Part shown: in pieces, positions 1 to 13,244 of the stretch
Position numbering within the stretch: position 1 is the stretch's first letter
Layout of the letters: each line of letters begins with the position of its first letter
Made by a program: the position numbers and the translations under genes
Source of the DNA: Linnemannia elongata
Taxonomy: Eukaryota; Mortierellomycota; Mortierellomycetes; Mortierellales; Mortierellaceae
Assembly (NCBI GenBank): GCA_036320915.1
Contig: JAXBDG010000010.1
Span: 1,922,001 to 1,986,000 of the forward strand
Reading direction: 5' to 3'
DNA length: 64,000 bases
Notes under the pieces: generated by a model
What the model was told of the DNA's origin: nothing
Databases searched by the model: none
Seen by the model: the letters and a program-made list of their open reading frames with translations, nothing else

Positions 1-3000
1 GGTGAAGTGAGGTTTTGGCGCATCTTTGTTGATGCCAGGCATTGCAAACTCAAAAAAATAGAAGAAAGGAGGGGGTGTATGTGAGCAGGACGGCGAATGC
101 GGCGAAGATGCGAGTTGAACGTCGGGAGTACGTAACAGCATACATGACATGGCATTTGAAGGTAAAGAAGATCGCCTCCGAGGAGTTAACCTATCCTCAC
201 AACGAGAATGTTGCTTACCGAATGAAAACTAAATGTAAAAAAAAAAAAAGACGGCGATGTTGACGCACACAAAAAACGCAATGCACAAACAAAAAAAAAT
301 GAGTGTTGATGATCGGTTCAGAGGAAGGATGCACGGACAGGGGTAATTGCGACAAAAGTAAGCTCGTTGTTTACTTGCGCATTTTTCAGAATGGAAGCAC
401 ACAAAGAAAAAAAGTCAATTGAGTACTTTGATGGATGCCTCCTGGCCGATCAGCCTTCTTGAAAGGCAACTAAACCAAAGGAAAGGACAAAGAAGAAAAA
501 AGAAGTATAAGGTGATGCATGGTCCAAGAGTTGAGCTGTGTTCGACTCTCGTTCTTACTCACCATCTCTCACAACTCTTTTTGTATTTTTTTCATGCGGG
601 AGTGGCATGTCTCCTGCGTCCCTTGGCTAACTCTATTTTGAAACACCCTGGGGGAGAGAGAGCGAGAGATCAGTCCTTGATCCCTGACCGGTCCACTAGA
701 TCTTCCCTTCCTTTTCCCTCCGTCCTCCTGTGTTACCTTTTCTCTCTGCCTTGACTCAATGCACGGGGATGAGTGGAGACGTGCAAGCGCGTTGACCATG
801 GCACGTCTTTCAATGACACAAAAACACAAGAAAGTTGGCCTGTTCTCCCGAATAGAACCCGATCCTCATGACCCACCGTCATGGATAACACGCCCCACCC
901 CCTCTCTTTTTTGTCACTTTCTGCTACTCCCCTCATCTTTCTCTCTCTCCTTTGTCCGTGTTTTCTTTTTCACTTGACAAAAGAAAAAAAAAACGAGAAT
1001 TGTGAGAGATGATAAGGACAGACACACAGACTAGCATGTATTCATGAAACCCGTATGGTGGAGACGGAGGAGAGAATCATGTTTCTTGATTTCATCTATC
1101 CCACGTCCTCTGACAGCACCCCTCCCGGTGAGTCGCGAGCACATGCCAAATGCGCAAAGAGAGATGGTCGGAGCGTTCGTCTGGGCGTGAAAGATACGGA
1201 AATTAACACAAGGAAACAAGATACATGAGAACAGGACAGGCATGATGTTACAGTACTTCCCATGGAACAGGAGGGGCGTACGAGGCATCGTCATGAGCCC
1301 CCAAGAACTCTCCTGCCACGCCTTCCTCTTTTCCTTCCTTTGTCTTGAATACAAGGAAAGGTACCCTTGGTGGGCTGAGAAAGAATGAACTTCTAGGGAA
1401 AATGAAAAGGTCAGCAATTGAACGAGAGAGAGACAACGAGAGCACGATTATGAAGAATGTGAAAAATGAAGTTATGTGAGAGCACTTTGTGTTATTTCAG
1501 GAGAAAGTGATCGAAATGTCCGGCATGGCTCTCTCTCTAACTCTTACTCTTTCTTATTCAAACGTCAGAGTAATGTAAGTTGTCGTGTTAGCAAAAGCAA
1601 CGACCAACTGCCATTGAAAAGGATGGAGAGACGAGAGACAAAAAAAAAAGGAGTAAGGGAAGACTCTTGTTCCACCCGAGGAAGAAAAAAAAATACGAGA
1701 GCGAGGGTCTGGCTGGCAGGTGCTCTCATCCGTATCATCATCATCATCCATACCTTCCCCCTCAATCGCCTTTCAATCTCTCTCTCCTGTCTTGCTTTGT
1801 CCTCCCTTGTCTTGTCCCCCCATCGAGTCCCCTATCCGCCAAATCCACATGCTCTCTTGCGAGTCTTACATCATCCGTCACCTTCTCTCTTCTCTTATAC
1901 CGTGTCCAGTAGGGCGCTCTTCATGCTGTCAATCGACTGCCAAACCAAGGGATGGAGGAAGACTAGCTTCTTTCAGTAAAAGAAAGTAACAAAGAGTGGA
2001 GGCAGCGGATTGTTAGTGTGGCATGCGCGCCTAACCGCTGTCTATTTCACAGTCTATGCTCCATTTTTTTTCTCATGCCCCAGTTTTCTTTCGTTCCCTT
2101 GCCGTCAGTAATGTGGAAAGAATGAAGAGAAAGAGATGGAAGGAAAAAGAAAGTAAGAGATATCGATAAAAAGGAGATGGTAGCACCACCATGGTTGGTC
2201 AATAAGGTCGGAGTAAGAGTGCGTGTATGAGAATGTTGTCTTGTCCATGGGCGTCAGCAATTGGATAAGAGACCATTGACCATGCTCACATAGACATATA
2301 TATTTTGGCTATGTTATGTTATGTGTCTATGGCGATCAACAATCGATCGTGGACCCACATCTCTCCTATGTATGTGTGCATTGCCCAACACCTATAGGCC
2401 AACTGACATCGAGTCACCAACGACTAAGCAATGACCAAATAAGAAGGAAAACACAAACACAAAGCAGCCATTCAAGATATGCATCCAGGAGTACAAAAGT
2501 GCGACAGGAAGAAAGGAGGAAGGAAAGAAAGAAGAAAAGTAGGAAGTCAACGGAGGGACATGGGCCAGGCCATGCATACAGACAAGAAAAGCAACAACAA
2601 AGGCAACGATCTTTTTTTTCTGAAGTAGTGTTTTGAATCCTCCCTTCCTTTTCAGCTTGAGTAGTTGCATGGTCATTGTACTGGACACAGGTAGCATACA
2701 ACAGTCTCCCCTTTATTTTCCTTGTTTTGGCCCTATGGATAGACCTATGTATCCTTACGTTTTTTTTGTCCCTCAGCAGCACATGCCGACTGTTGTTTGC
2801 TGAAGTCTGATCGCCCATTGATAGCAGGAGAGGTATTTTAAAAAAATAAATAAATTGAGTCGCGGGACAAGAAGAACGAAGAGGAGGAAGGAGAGAGAGA
2901 AAGAGCCAAGACCAAGAAGAGGGTGTCTGATGTCTACAGTCAACACAACAACAAAAAACAAATAAACAATCGGACGATAGAGACGAACCTAGTGTAGTGA

Positions 3001-4064
3001 GTGAACAGACAGAGTGGACAAGCAAAAAAGAGGCCGATGGCATATGATTTACATAAAGTAAAGAACACACAGTAAAGGGAAAATAGAGTCGTAGCCTTGC
3101 CTGACATTTTCAATTGAATGTGTGACTCGACTGAGTAACAACAACCATCGCTTCTTCACTTCCCTCCATTCTTCTGTTCTCCAGCAGGTTGTCCGTCCGT
3201 CAATTGAGGGTGTGTATGTATATATCGTCAACAGAAGAATGTCAACAAACAACCACCAGCAACCAGCAACAAGAAACAAAATAACCCAGCCTCAAGACCG
3301 ACCTCGTCATAGTCCTTCTTAAGCAACAACAAACGCCTTTTTTTCTTTCTCTTTTCTTCTCCTCTCTTCTCTTCTCTTCTTCTCTTCACTTTTCTGTTCC
3401 TTCATCACACCCTTTTTTTTGCATCTCATTTTTTTTTCTTTCCTTGCATTTCCTCACTCTTCACTCACTCACTCGCTCACTCTCTTCCCTTCTGCATACT
3501 CAACACTCCAGCTCTCTTCACCATCGCGAATCTCAACAACAAGAACAGCCATATATAACCTACCCTTCTTTCTCTTCCTTCATCACACCCCTCATCAACA
3601 ACACCTTCTTTTCTCTCCCTCTCTCTCTCTTGCATACAGGACAACAACCCCCTTTCTTCCCCTCTCTTATTCTCTTGACTCTTGTCACTGTCCGTTCTCT
3701 GTCTCCTTGGCCCAGGTTACCATCCTTTGATTCAATTGAAATACACACATCCATCCCTCTGCCTCCTTTTTTATCTTCTTTTTCCTGCAACTACCTTTCC
3801 TTCACTCACTCGTGCTCGTGCTTGTCCTCTTTCTTCCGACATACACACAATTTCTCTTATCTCTCTCTTTCTCTCATTCTCTTGCATACTCGTTTAATCC
3901 TTCACACCTCTCTTCTCTTCCTTCTTTCTCTTTCTCTTTCTCTACTTCCTTTCATACATCTTTTCTTTCATTTCTTGACACTCCAACACCTTCACCTTCA
4001 TACTCCAACCCATATACCCAACCCTCCCCACTCTTCAACAAAACAATCAACCAGAAACACAAAA
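1..4064. other. intergenic region and long pyrimidine-rich leader
   Basis: I see no supportable gene here. Small open frames exist on both strands but are low-complexity (Lys/Arg-, Ser- or Leu-rich) and overlap one another. From about 3330 to 4060 the plus strand is strongly pyrimidine-rich (runs of CTTCTCTT and TCTCTCTCTT). This fits a promoter and long 5' leader for the gene starting at 4065. AG-rich stretches at 2480-2560 and 2870-2960 are simple-sequence rich. Confidence 0.6.
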
Positions 4065-6541
4065 ATGTCTTCGTACAAGCGCCAATTCCTCATTCAATCA
4101 TACCAGCAACAACAACAGCAACAACAGCAGGCACAGGAAGATACGCCATGGTTGAGATACCCTGACCCTCAAAAGTCGTCCTCCAACGGCCACAGCCGGT
4201 CATCACTCCTGCCCGCCACCCCTCACAACAAACATACCTCTAGCAACAATAACGCGCACGCGTCTCGATCCGAAACCTCTCCAGCCAACAGGCTGCACCA
4301 CAAGCGGTCGTCTTCCAAACTCATAGGCACCTCCCAGTCCAGCAGCCACCATACCCACAGCAACAACAGCTCCAATGCCTCGCTGCCCATGTCTCTAGCT
4401 AGCAACTCTAGCAGCGACTCTCTTGCCCACAACAACAACCACCATCAATATCAGAGCCATCATCATCATCACCAGCAGCAACAACAACAACCTCACCCCT
4501 TCACACCCCCATCCAACAACAACAACAACAAGCCAAGGTCACTGTCCGAGGAGCTGTCTTTTGCCACGCAAGGCGGCAACAGCAATAATAGCAGCAGTGC
4601 CGATGACAGCATCCACCGCAGCAGCAACACAAACATCAGACACCCATACCCTTCGCCAATCACACCCTCTGATCTCCTGTCCATACCCAACCCCTCTGCT
4701 TCGCCTTCGTCAGCATCGTCATCGTCAGCATCCTCCGCCTCCTCCAACACATCCTTGGCATCCCCGTTCCCTCTCCAGCGAGCTCGTGTCGACTCGGCCA
4801 CAGGTCAAAAGCTTCGTCCGTCCCCTCTCTCGATCAACACCAACCTGAGCAATCCTTCCCTCGATACCTCCGCTTTTCTTCAACAAAAACAACATCAGAG
4901 CCCGTCCTCGGTCTCGCGTGGTTCCACGGTCGTTGCGGACGGAGGAGGACTTGGCTCGCCATGTGCTAATTTGAACATGTCGACCTCCTCTTCAGGGCTC
5001 GGAACACCGCCTCTGCCAAGGCTGACCCGCAGCTCCACCCATTCTTCCTCGTCCTCTTCCTCTTCTGTCTCCAGCTGCTCCAACACTTCCTCTCCCAGTT
5101 CATCCACCGCCCCTTGCTCCGCACTCTGTCACCACCACTCTTCTTCCACATCCAAGGGCCACGGCCACGGCCACAGCCATCATCATCATCACAATGGCCA
5201 ACGCAGACACTCGCACCGCTCCTCTTGCCATCTTCACAAGCACCAACCCCGTGAACACCACCCATCCTGCCACCTCCATGGGTCGCCTTCCCTTCACCAT
5301 CGCCACGATTCCAAATTGGACAGGGCACCTCCCAAAGGGGTGCTCCGATTTGAGGACCCTCCCACAACACCCGGGCGCGAGGGAATCGACCATGATATGA
5401 ACGTCTCCTCGTCTTCTTTGATCGACGAAGCAGTTGTAGCGGCTCTTCCCGAACCGACCCTTCTCCACCTGGACGAGATGCCCATGGCGATTGAGAAGGC
5501 CCCGGCATCGACGGCAGTGACGATTGTGGGGAGCACTCCAACCTACGGCATGGGTGCATACAAGGCCCAACGGGATCAAGAAGAAATGGCAGCTGAGAGT
5601 TCCCTTGGTCTGTACTCTGCCGCTGAGCCGCCCAAGAAGCGCCAGCGATCGGCAGCCGCGTATCTCTTTGGTGCTGCGTTCGAGACGGTCATCTTTACCA
5701 GTGCCGTTGCCCTTTCTGCCTACCAGCTCCTCACTGGCAAGGGTCGACAGCAAGAGCTCCAAGACGCGTCTGTCGGTGCTGAGGGTGAGACCGTGCCTTC
5801 TGCTGAAGGATCCGATGCCATCTCGAGTGTTGATCAATCCCTCATGGTAAGCTAGTCGCTTCCTTCTGCTATTGTCGTCGTTATCTAGTCTGTTGTTTTG
5901 TGGGAAAATAGAAGAAAAGAGGAGGGGAGGACAAAAAAACCACATTCTCGTCGTCGATGGCAACATCCCATCACTCTCATCCATTGGTATCCAACATTGC
6001 AAATTGACTGATCATTTCCTTTTCTTTTTTTCTCCCCCCTTTGTGTTGCCCCCCTCACTATCTTTCTCTCTCTCTCTCTTCCCGTTGTCCAACCTATTCT
6101 TCCCATCCTCCCATCCCACCCACTCAATCATTACCTTGCATAAATCAAATCTCTATCTCTTTCCAGCCTATCGAATCAGCACCTGTCAACATTCCAACAC
6201 GCACGCCCCGACACCAATCTTCCTCCCCCCATGCCCATCTACTCGGCAAATCCCTCCACCACCACCATCACCACGGCCGCCACCATCACTCTTCTAACCA
6301 CAGATCGCGCCACCCCAAATCCGGATCCTCCAAGAAACACGGATTGTCGGCCTCCCTCCCTCACTCGAACCCTCACGAACCCGATCACCCGTTTTATGAA
6401 CGTGCCATGGTCCCACCCAAGAGACCCAACACGGGGACTGAGGATAACGATGAACAGTTCTTGAGGATGGAGGCTCAATTGAGTACGCTGATTGCAGAAG
6501 GCAAACGGGCCTTGAGCAGTCGTATCCAGGACCATCAATAG
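4065..6541 (+). CDS. Ser/His-rich protein with one predicted membrane segment (two exons)
   Basis: The gene has two exons, 4065-5846 and 6167-6541. The intron (GTAAGC ... TTCCAG, 320 nt) lies between codons, giving 718 residues. I chose the ATG at 4065 (context CACAAAAATG) because the open frame upstream is only translated CT-rich leader. The N-terminus has a polyGln tract, then a long low-complexity part rich in Ser, Asn and His, including two His clusters encoded near 5155-5215 and 5255-5310. A conserved-looking block (PPKGVLRFEDPP) follows. Near residues 533-553 one hydrophobic stretch (AYLFGAAFETVIFTSAVALS) follows a basic KKRQR motif. Exon 2 adds a six-His run and an acidic/amphipathic tail. 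An AATAAA lies at 6647. I do not recognise the family. The His clusters could bind metal, but that is inference. Confidence 0.85.
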
Positions 6542-9500
6542 GTGGGACCTTTTGGAAGTATTAAAAAAAAAACAATAGTTATTATATAAGTATTGATAAG
6601 AAAAAACATAAACCAAAAAAAAAAACCAGCATAAAACAGTATTGGAAATAAACAAACAAATAAAAAAAACCACCATGGTCGATTCATTTATTACGAGCAC
6701 TTGTTTCAAGAGAAGTGACAATGGAATGAGGAAAGAGATAGGGATTTGCGAAAAAGACGAAGAAACACACCAATCATGTCCTTCTCGTAGCCGTAACGCG
6801 TGTTTGCGTATGTTTACGTCCTACATGTAGGTCTGCACAGAGGAAGGCAGATACACAAAGAAAGACGTTAGGAAAGAACAAGAAGCAGTAAGCATAGAGA
6901 GAGAGAGGGGAGGGGGGGGGGGAGGGAAGACGCGTAGACACAAAGCAAACACGCAAGATGACATACATACATACAAGGAAGGTAAGAGGATACATGAGTG
7001 TGTGGCATGGCGGTGTATGTAGGCGGAACGGACTGTCTGTGCAGCCATTTGCAGGCCCATCGTCCTACTTTTTTCTCACAGACCGACGGAGACAGAGACG
7101 GATTGTTGGGTGTTTCACTTATCGATGACAGATTGACACGTTTTGTTGTTTATTTCGCGCATGGGTCTCAATGGTCGTGGGTAGTGAGATGCCGATATGA
7201 GTTAAGTGTGGGTGTGTGTGTGGATGTTTTTGTATGTGCGCCCAAAACTCAAAAAAAAAGTCACCCCACGAGCTTTTGAGCACTTTTTCATTTTTTTTTT
7301 TTTTTTTTTCAATGCTTGCAGGAGGACAAGTAGGAGGGGTGAGAGAAACAGAGAGCTGTCATCCAAAAAAAAAGGGCTTACTCCGCTCATTGACCAAGAC
7401 CGTGTGGCAGACGCGTTGCATGTGCTTTTCTTTTTTGTGTATCTCCTGAAAGCTACTTTATGTTTTCCTCTTTTTGCTCTTTTTCGCCCTTAGTCTTGTG
7501 TTGAGAGGGGCCTTGAGGGTGGGAAGTACGGTGAGAAGGTTTTGATGGATGGGGGTTAGTTTTGTTTTTGGCTGTGAAAAATGTTTATTTTATTTAGATA
7601 GAATAGCTCTTTGCGCTTAGTCACCTTTGAGCCCTTTGCGCCCAACTCAATATGTTTTTATTTCTCTTTTCTTTCATAGACAAGGGTCAAGGGATGGTTG
7701 TAAACAAACAAAAGGAGAAAGACAAGGCACGCGGGCGGGGGGAGGAGGAGGAGGAACAGTAACAGGGACAGGGCAGGTGTACGATGATGTTGATGATGAT
7801 CGAGGAAAAGGGAAAGTCTATGTACGATTTGGCAAAAGGGAAACGAACGTAAACAGAGACACAAACTTAAAAACACCAGAGGGAATAGAAGAGGTGGTAG
7901 TGAAGTGAAGGGGGTGATGGACGAAGGGAGAAGGCGGAGAAGGCGGAGTGAAGAAAAGAAGGAAGTGACGACATCCACAGGAACAGAGACAGGCAAAAAA
8001 CTATCAACAATGGCGGCAAAGATTGGCAAAAGGTAGGAAAACGAGGGGTTGGAAGGAAAGGGAGGAAAGAGTGTCCAAGCCAAACGTAAAGCAATGCAAG
8101 ATTCAAACGCGACAAACGCGGAAATAACGATCGCACTTGGATATCATAAACAAAACAGGAAACGATAAATAAAGAGAATACAAACAAACCCCCTGTCCTT
8201 GCTTTGCTTCTTTTCTTTCCTTCTCATTCAAACACTACACTAGACCCAACAATCGAGAATGTATTTATCTCACTCATTCCATGGGTCAACAAAAAACAAA
8301 CAAGGCACTTCGATATCTACTGCGACATCTGACGATGATGTGCAAGGTCAGGCCCAATCAACTATGATAAAACAAACACAGACGACCGCGCAAGTGGCCA
8401 GAATAAAAGGCAAACGTGAGGGACGAGGCGTGGCGTCTTTTTCATTTTCGGTCTAATGCAAAATGACCATCGCTCTCGTCCGTTCTCGCTTTGCCTCCCT
8501 ATTCATTCCTCCGCGCGGCTTTTTGTTGTGTCGAATGGACTAGATTTTTGCGCATTGGTCCATCTGTGCGCACAGTCACTCTTCCTTCGTCCCTTGTTCA
8601 AACCTCCAAGGGCTTGACCCATTTTTTTTTTTTAGTTTTGGCGGCAATCCGGCGGAAGAATGTGAAAATGCGCAATGCCATCAATGACACCAATGGCACT
8701 AACGGCGGTGAACCGCGCACAAGCACTTTTTCAGAAGGATTTGAATGAAATAAAGGAAGAGGGATATATGATGAAAGTATGGTATGTATGCTTTGCGGCT
8801 TCTTTTTATTTTATTATGTTTTTCCCTCTGGATAGGTTCTCCTTTTAGGTACGGTACCCTTTGCTTATACACAAACAAACAACCTTGGAGAGCAGAGAAA
8901 TATGTAAAAAGAAATAGAAACAAACCAGGCAAATAGGGATGAGCTTTTGTGGTTGTGGTCTGTTCTCATTCAACTACGCTATCGTGGATGCATTTTTAAC
9001 GTGCCGCGGTTTTCGCCTTGTGCCTTCTGTTGATCATCCTCTCATCCCCTTCCACCTTGATGGCTTCCTGTATTTTTTCTCTGATAATTTGGAATGTTGC
9101 TTTGACAACAAACACATAGAAATGTACATACACACTCACTTTGCTAATTTTCTTGTTCGTTCATTGACCATTGGAGGATGAGTTCCTGTGTCGGGGGGGG
9201 GGGGGGTTTATCTCCTGTCTACCAGTTTTTGTGACGGACGATTGTCATCATCTACATACATTACCTTTTTGTCTCCAAATTGAAAATTGGCGCGAGATGG
9301 ACACGTACGAGACAGCTAGCTGTCGGTAAATCTATATACCCTTTTTATGTCCTCGATGGCACTAATCGAGGGAGATTCGATAGTGAATCAAACTTCTGGA
9401 GGAGGGACGATATTAGACAAGTTATGATCTTGTGTTTCTTTTGTTTTACTTTAAAAGGAGGGCGAGGAGTGATGTAGCGGATTGTGCTTAATGCGATGTC

Positions 9501-11934
9501 TGAAAAAACGATTTGTTCTGGCGCGATTGTAGGCTTTATGCTAATGGCGTTCTGGTGCACATTGTTGCATGTCCACCTTGGCGTGGATTTGAAGGGAATT
9601 CATCATTGAAGGCTCATAGGATACATGCATCGTTCTTTGCCCCCTTCTCTGCAACTATAATTCTAGTTATTGAATGGTGCCTTTTTCTCGCTCCACATCA
9701 TGATGATGTTATAGGATATAGATCTCTGACCTTTTCTCGCGAGGTTTATTACCTGTCCGATGGAATATCAAATCCATCCCCTCCTTTTGTACGGTTTTGT
9801 GCTGACTACAACTAAGATCTACAGTTGACCTGCACCTTGGATCGGACTAGGTTGAGCACGGCTCCTGTTGCGTCTCTTTCTCTGGAACTCATAGCTACAA
9901 CGTCGATATGTCATGCCTTTTTTGCACCCTTCTGTTGCATTTCTTTCTTTGATACTCATAATCACAAAGTCGATATATTACCTTATAACCAGGCTCCAAA
10001 AACCTTTCACGCCAAAAAAAAAAAAAAAAAATTGACAAAGATAACATCGCGCCGACAGGGTTCGCTCTTACTTACTTTCTAATGATCCATGAAACCAAGT
10101 TCAAGTTGAAGGATATGCAAGTAGCACGATCAGATGCGTTTTCCACATCGAGAATTTTACCTAGGATGGGCGAACTATTTGGTCTGCAAATTCCTTCTTT
10201 GATACTGAGGTGTCGGTTGCCACCGATGCAGATCATAAACCTCAATGCTTCTCACCCATTGTTACATTTAAAACTATAATCCTCGCGCGAATGACCTGAC
10301 CGAGGGTTGAACCCCTTCGTCATCGTCCCAAAAAAAAACAAGGTAGGTAAAAGACAAACAGAAATAAAGACTTCGTGATGCCGGATGAGCATGGCACCTT
10401 TCATTTACTTTATCGGGGCGCAATTCAGGGCTCACATCTTCTTCATACAACACCCTGATGCCAAACGGACGCTCCACCTATTTAATCTATTGGTAATACA
10501 AAAGACCCGTTGGGTTTTACGTACAGAATAAAGTGGCGGCGATGCTAAACTCGTGCTCCGCATGCCTTTTAAGACCTTGAAAGTAGATACTACAATGGGC
10601 CACGTTTTTCTGTCTTGGCTGAGGATATGCCTTGAGCTTGCACGTTGTATCATTTCATAGCGATCTGGTGCACCTTTCTTATGTGGTACTCCTTTTACTT
10701 TTTATCTGGGACATCTAATGCAGTTGACGAGGATGCACTGTCCCTATCATCGATCTCTTTTCTGCCTACTAATGAAAATGGACCGCACGATATGCGTTGG
10801 CAGATGTATTCATTTTATTCGCAATCGAAAACGATATATTGACCATGTTGGTGGGGAAAAGGGCGATAGGAAGGGTCAAAGAGACCACAATATACCCGTG
10901 TATGTGCGAAAAAGGTGATTGTGGGTGAGGGAATAGAAGAAAAAAAAACCCAGTGTGTGGACTCAAGAAGATGCTTTGTACCATGAACTCCTAAAAAGCC
11001 ATGATTTTCATCAGTTCGCAACTGAACCCCTTCAAAGATCAGCACCTCTTATACCGCAAGAACCCGTTCAACAACCATACGAGCGTGTAAGCATGAGAGG
11101 AATGACCTTTGCCCGCATGGATGATACCTTTCATTCACCAAAACGTGTTCAGACGCCCAGAAAAGAATAGCATGGCCATCGGCATATTTTTTTTTTTTTC
11201 CTCGTTTAATTTCCTCGCTCCATTCTCACGTCTCTTCTTACTCTCAGTCCCTGCCTCATGAAAAGGCGCAGAAAAAATCCATTTTTCTTGAAACCCCACA
11301 ACCTTCCTCATCAACTTTAACTTCCAAAGTAAAAGGTGTCAACGTTTTCAACATGCATAACCCGATTGCAACAGCACAACACAAAAAAATATAACTGAGC
11401 AATACTACAACAGCGAACCAAGGATGCCGCAGCATATATTTTCTCTTTTTGAATTGTACTTGCTATTATTAAGAAAAAAAAGTAGGGCATCGGTCCGCCT
11501 TAAATCATCGCTCTTTGCCTTGTGAGAAGGTGAAAAGGGGGACTGAAAAATCATTACTGCGAAAAATCCATTCTATACCTTCATATTTTTCAACCTCAAA
11601 GTGGGTGAGACCTTTGTCGCGTCTCTTGACTGACGAAGCAATCATGAACTTCGGAGAACCGTCTGTCATCCAAGCGAGACTTATAAGAATAATCCATGCA
11701 AACGGCCAAGTGATTTCAGAGGTGGAATCGAATTTCTATGAAGTGAAATGTAATTTGCTATAAACAGAGCGAACTTCAAACTTCAACCTTGATCCCTCCT
11801 CAGTCTTAGCTGCCTTTTTTTCAGCTTAACTCCTCCCCTTATATATGGCTGATCCCTTGCTTTTTTTCGGACTTTTAGCTCTGCCTCGGGTCCCTATTCT
11901 CTCTGCCCTGAATGTAAGGATTGGAGCCAGCCGT
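6542..11934. other. long intergenic region
   Basis: No gene can be supported in about 5.4 kb. AG-rich simple sequence occupies 6880-6940 and 7690-7990. A poly(T) run lies at about 7290-7310, a G12 run at about 9196 and a poly(A) run at about 10014. Around 9880-9990 a segment is locally duplicated (CATAGCTACAACGTCGATAT against CATAATCACAAAGTCGATAT). Two open frames look a little more protein-like than their surroundings, 10955-11170 and 11515-11763 on the plus strand. They have no recognised domain and no flanking gene structure, so I leave them unassigned. Confidence 0.5.
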
Positions 11935-12327
11935 TTAGTAGTATGATAGAGTGATAAGAAGAACAGGCATTAAAGAATCAAATGAACGCGTCACTGCCTC
12001 TGGCTGGTTGGACTATTGTATCCATCGATGGTCAACTTCTTTCCGGCCAGAGCACGCTTTAGCACCCATAGCTATATTGAGTGGTCACGATCGCGTAGAT
12101 CTGTAGATCACAACGGTTATTTAGGGGATATTGTCGCAACCTTCTTGTTCTCATAACCTACTGATGACGCGAGATCAGAAACCGTTGGGCGAAGTGGTAG
12201 TAGACAGTAAGGTAACCCAACCTTGCACTATCACGGCTCCATTCCTTCTCTCAATTGTATCTTACCTTGCCTGTTTAATGGTGCATGATTTGACTGCACT
12301 CTTTTTTTCACTGCTTGTCTAACAACG

Positions 12328-12347
12328 TGACATGGGTTGACATGGGT
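12328..12347 (+). promoter_or_regulatory. tandem TGACATGGGT element in the NLR promoter, left copy
   Basis: A perfect tandem pair of TGACATGGGT is followed about 10 bp later by a TATA-like GGGTATAG. The same pair occurs in the right arm at 47713-47732, next to a better TATA (GTATATAG). Its exact conservation in a diverged promoter suggests a binding site or core-promoter function. That is inference. Confidence 0.45.
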
Positions 12348-13244
12348 CCAAGCATAGGGTATAGCCACTGTCGTCTCCTTTTGCTTATTTCCTCTCTTAA
12401 CCACTCCCCTCACATATGCCCATCGTGTTCGTCATCGCACACATTAACACCACCGTCATCCATCACCTATACCCTTTTCATTTGTTATACTCCATCACCT
12501 ACGGTGCACTTGCTTGGAAGCATCTCTTTGAATCAACAGATTCCTTGATCTCGATCAAACGTAAGAGCACTCGATACATTACAGCAGAGCAACTCAATCA
12601 GCAAAGCAAAGTGTGATGCAAAAGGCACTCATCATAGTGTCCATCACTGAATATGTGTTTTTGTCAACACTCATTCACAACAAGAACGCGCATCCTTGGA
12701 CAAGACATCTTCATATAAATGGCTCACTCCAAAGACACTGGTGTGTTTAGTGTAGTACGCCCAAACTCTATTAGGAGACGATAGCCGTGCTAACCTGCTC
12801 TCTCCCCCCAACCCACATAGACAGCCCGCAACGTTCAAAAGAGTGCCGAGCTCACATAACCAAAAGAGAGAGAAACAAAAATACAAGAACACACGACAGC
12901 ACCTTCTTGTCCAAGAAGTAAGCCATATGTTCTTGGATATATGTGCTTATACGATCTTGTGTCCTGTAACCAATGTCAACAAATTCACACGACAATTGAC
13001 GTTTTTGCAATCCTTGCCTTCTGTGTCAGCTCCTTCGACCTCACCTCTGACATCCATTGAGTATTGAGTGCCACATTACTTCACGTATCGGCCAAGTGTA
13101 AAAGACATTACGACCAGTGCAAGGTAAGAGCACAAGGAACCCTATGTTATTCAACTTCAATTTACTCCGCACTTTCAAAAGACGTGTATGTCCCGATGTT
13201 GACACCCAATTGCTTCGTCATTTTTCATTAGGCCACTCACCACG

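Noticed and set aside
515..552. tRNA-like B box GTGTTCGACTCTC
   Set aside because: The candidate A box (GGTCCAAGAG) is only about 10 bp away and no cloverleaf can be drawn.
2414..3070. 218-codon minus-strand frame
   Set aside because: Cys/Leu/Ser-rich translation of AG-rich simple sequence, without domain, start context or splice pattern.
3444..4064. N-terminal extension of the Ser/His-rich protein
   Set aside because: It begins at TTG and translates CT-rich leader. The first good ATG in frame is at 4065.
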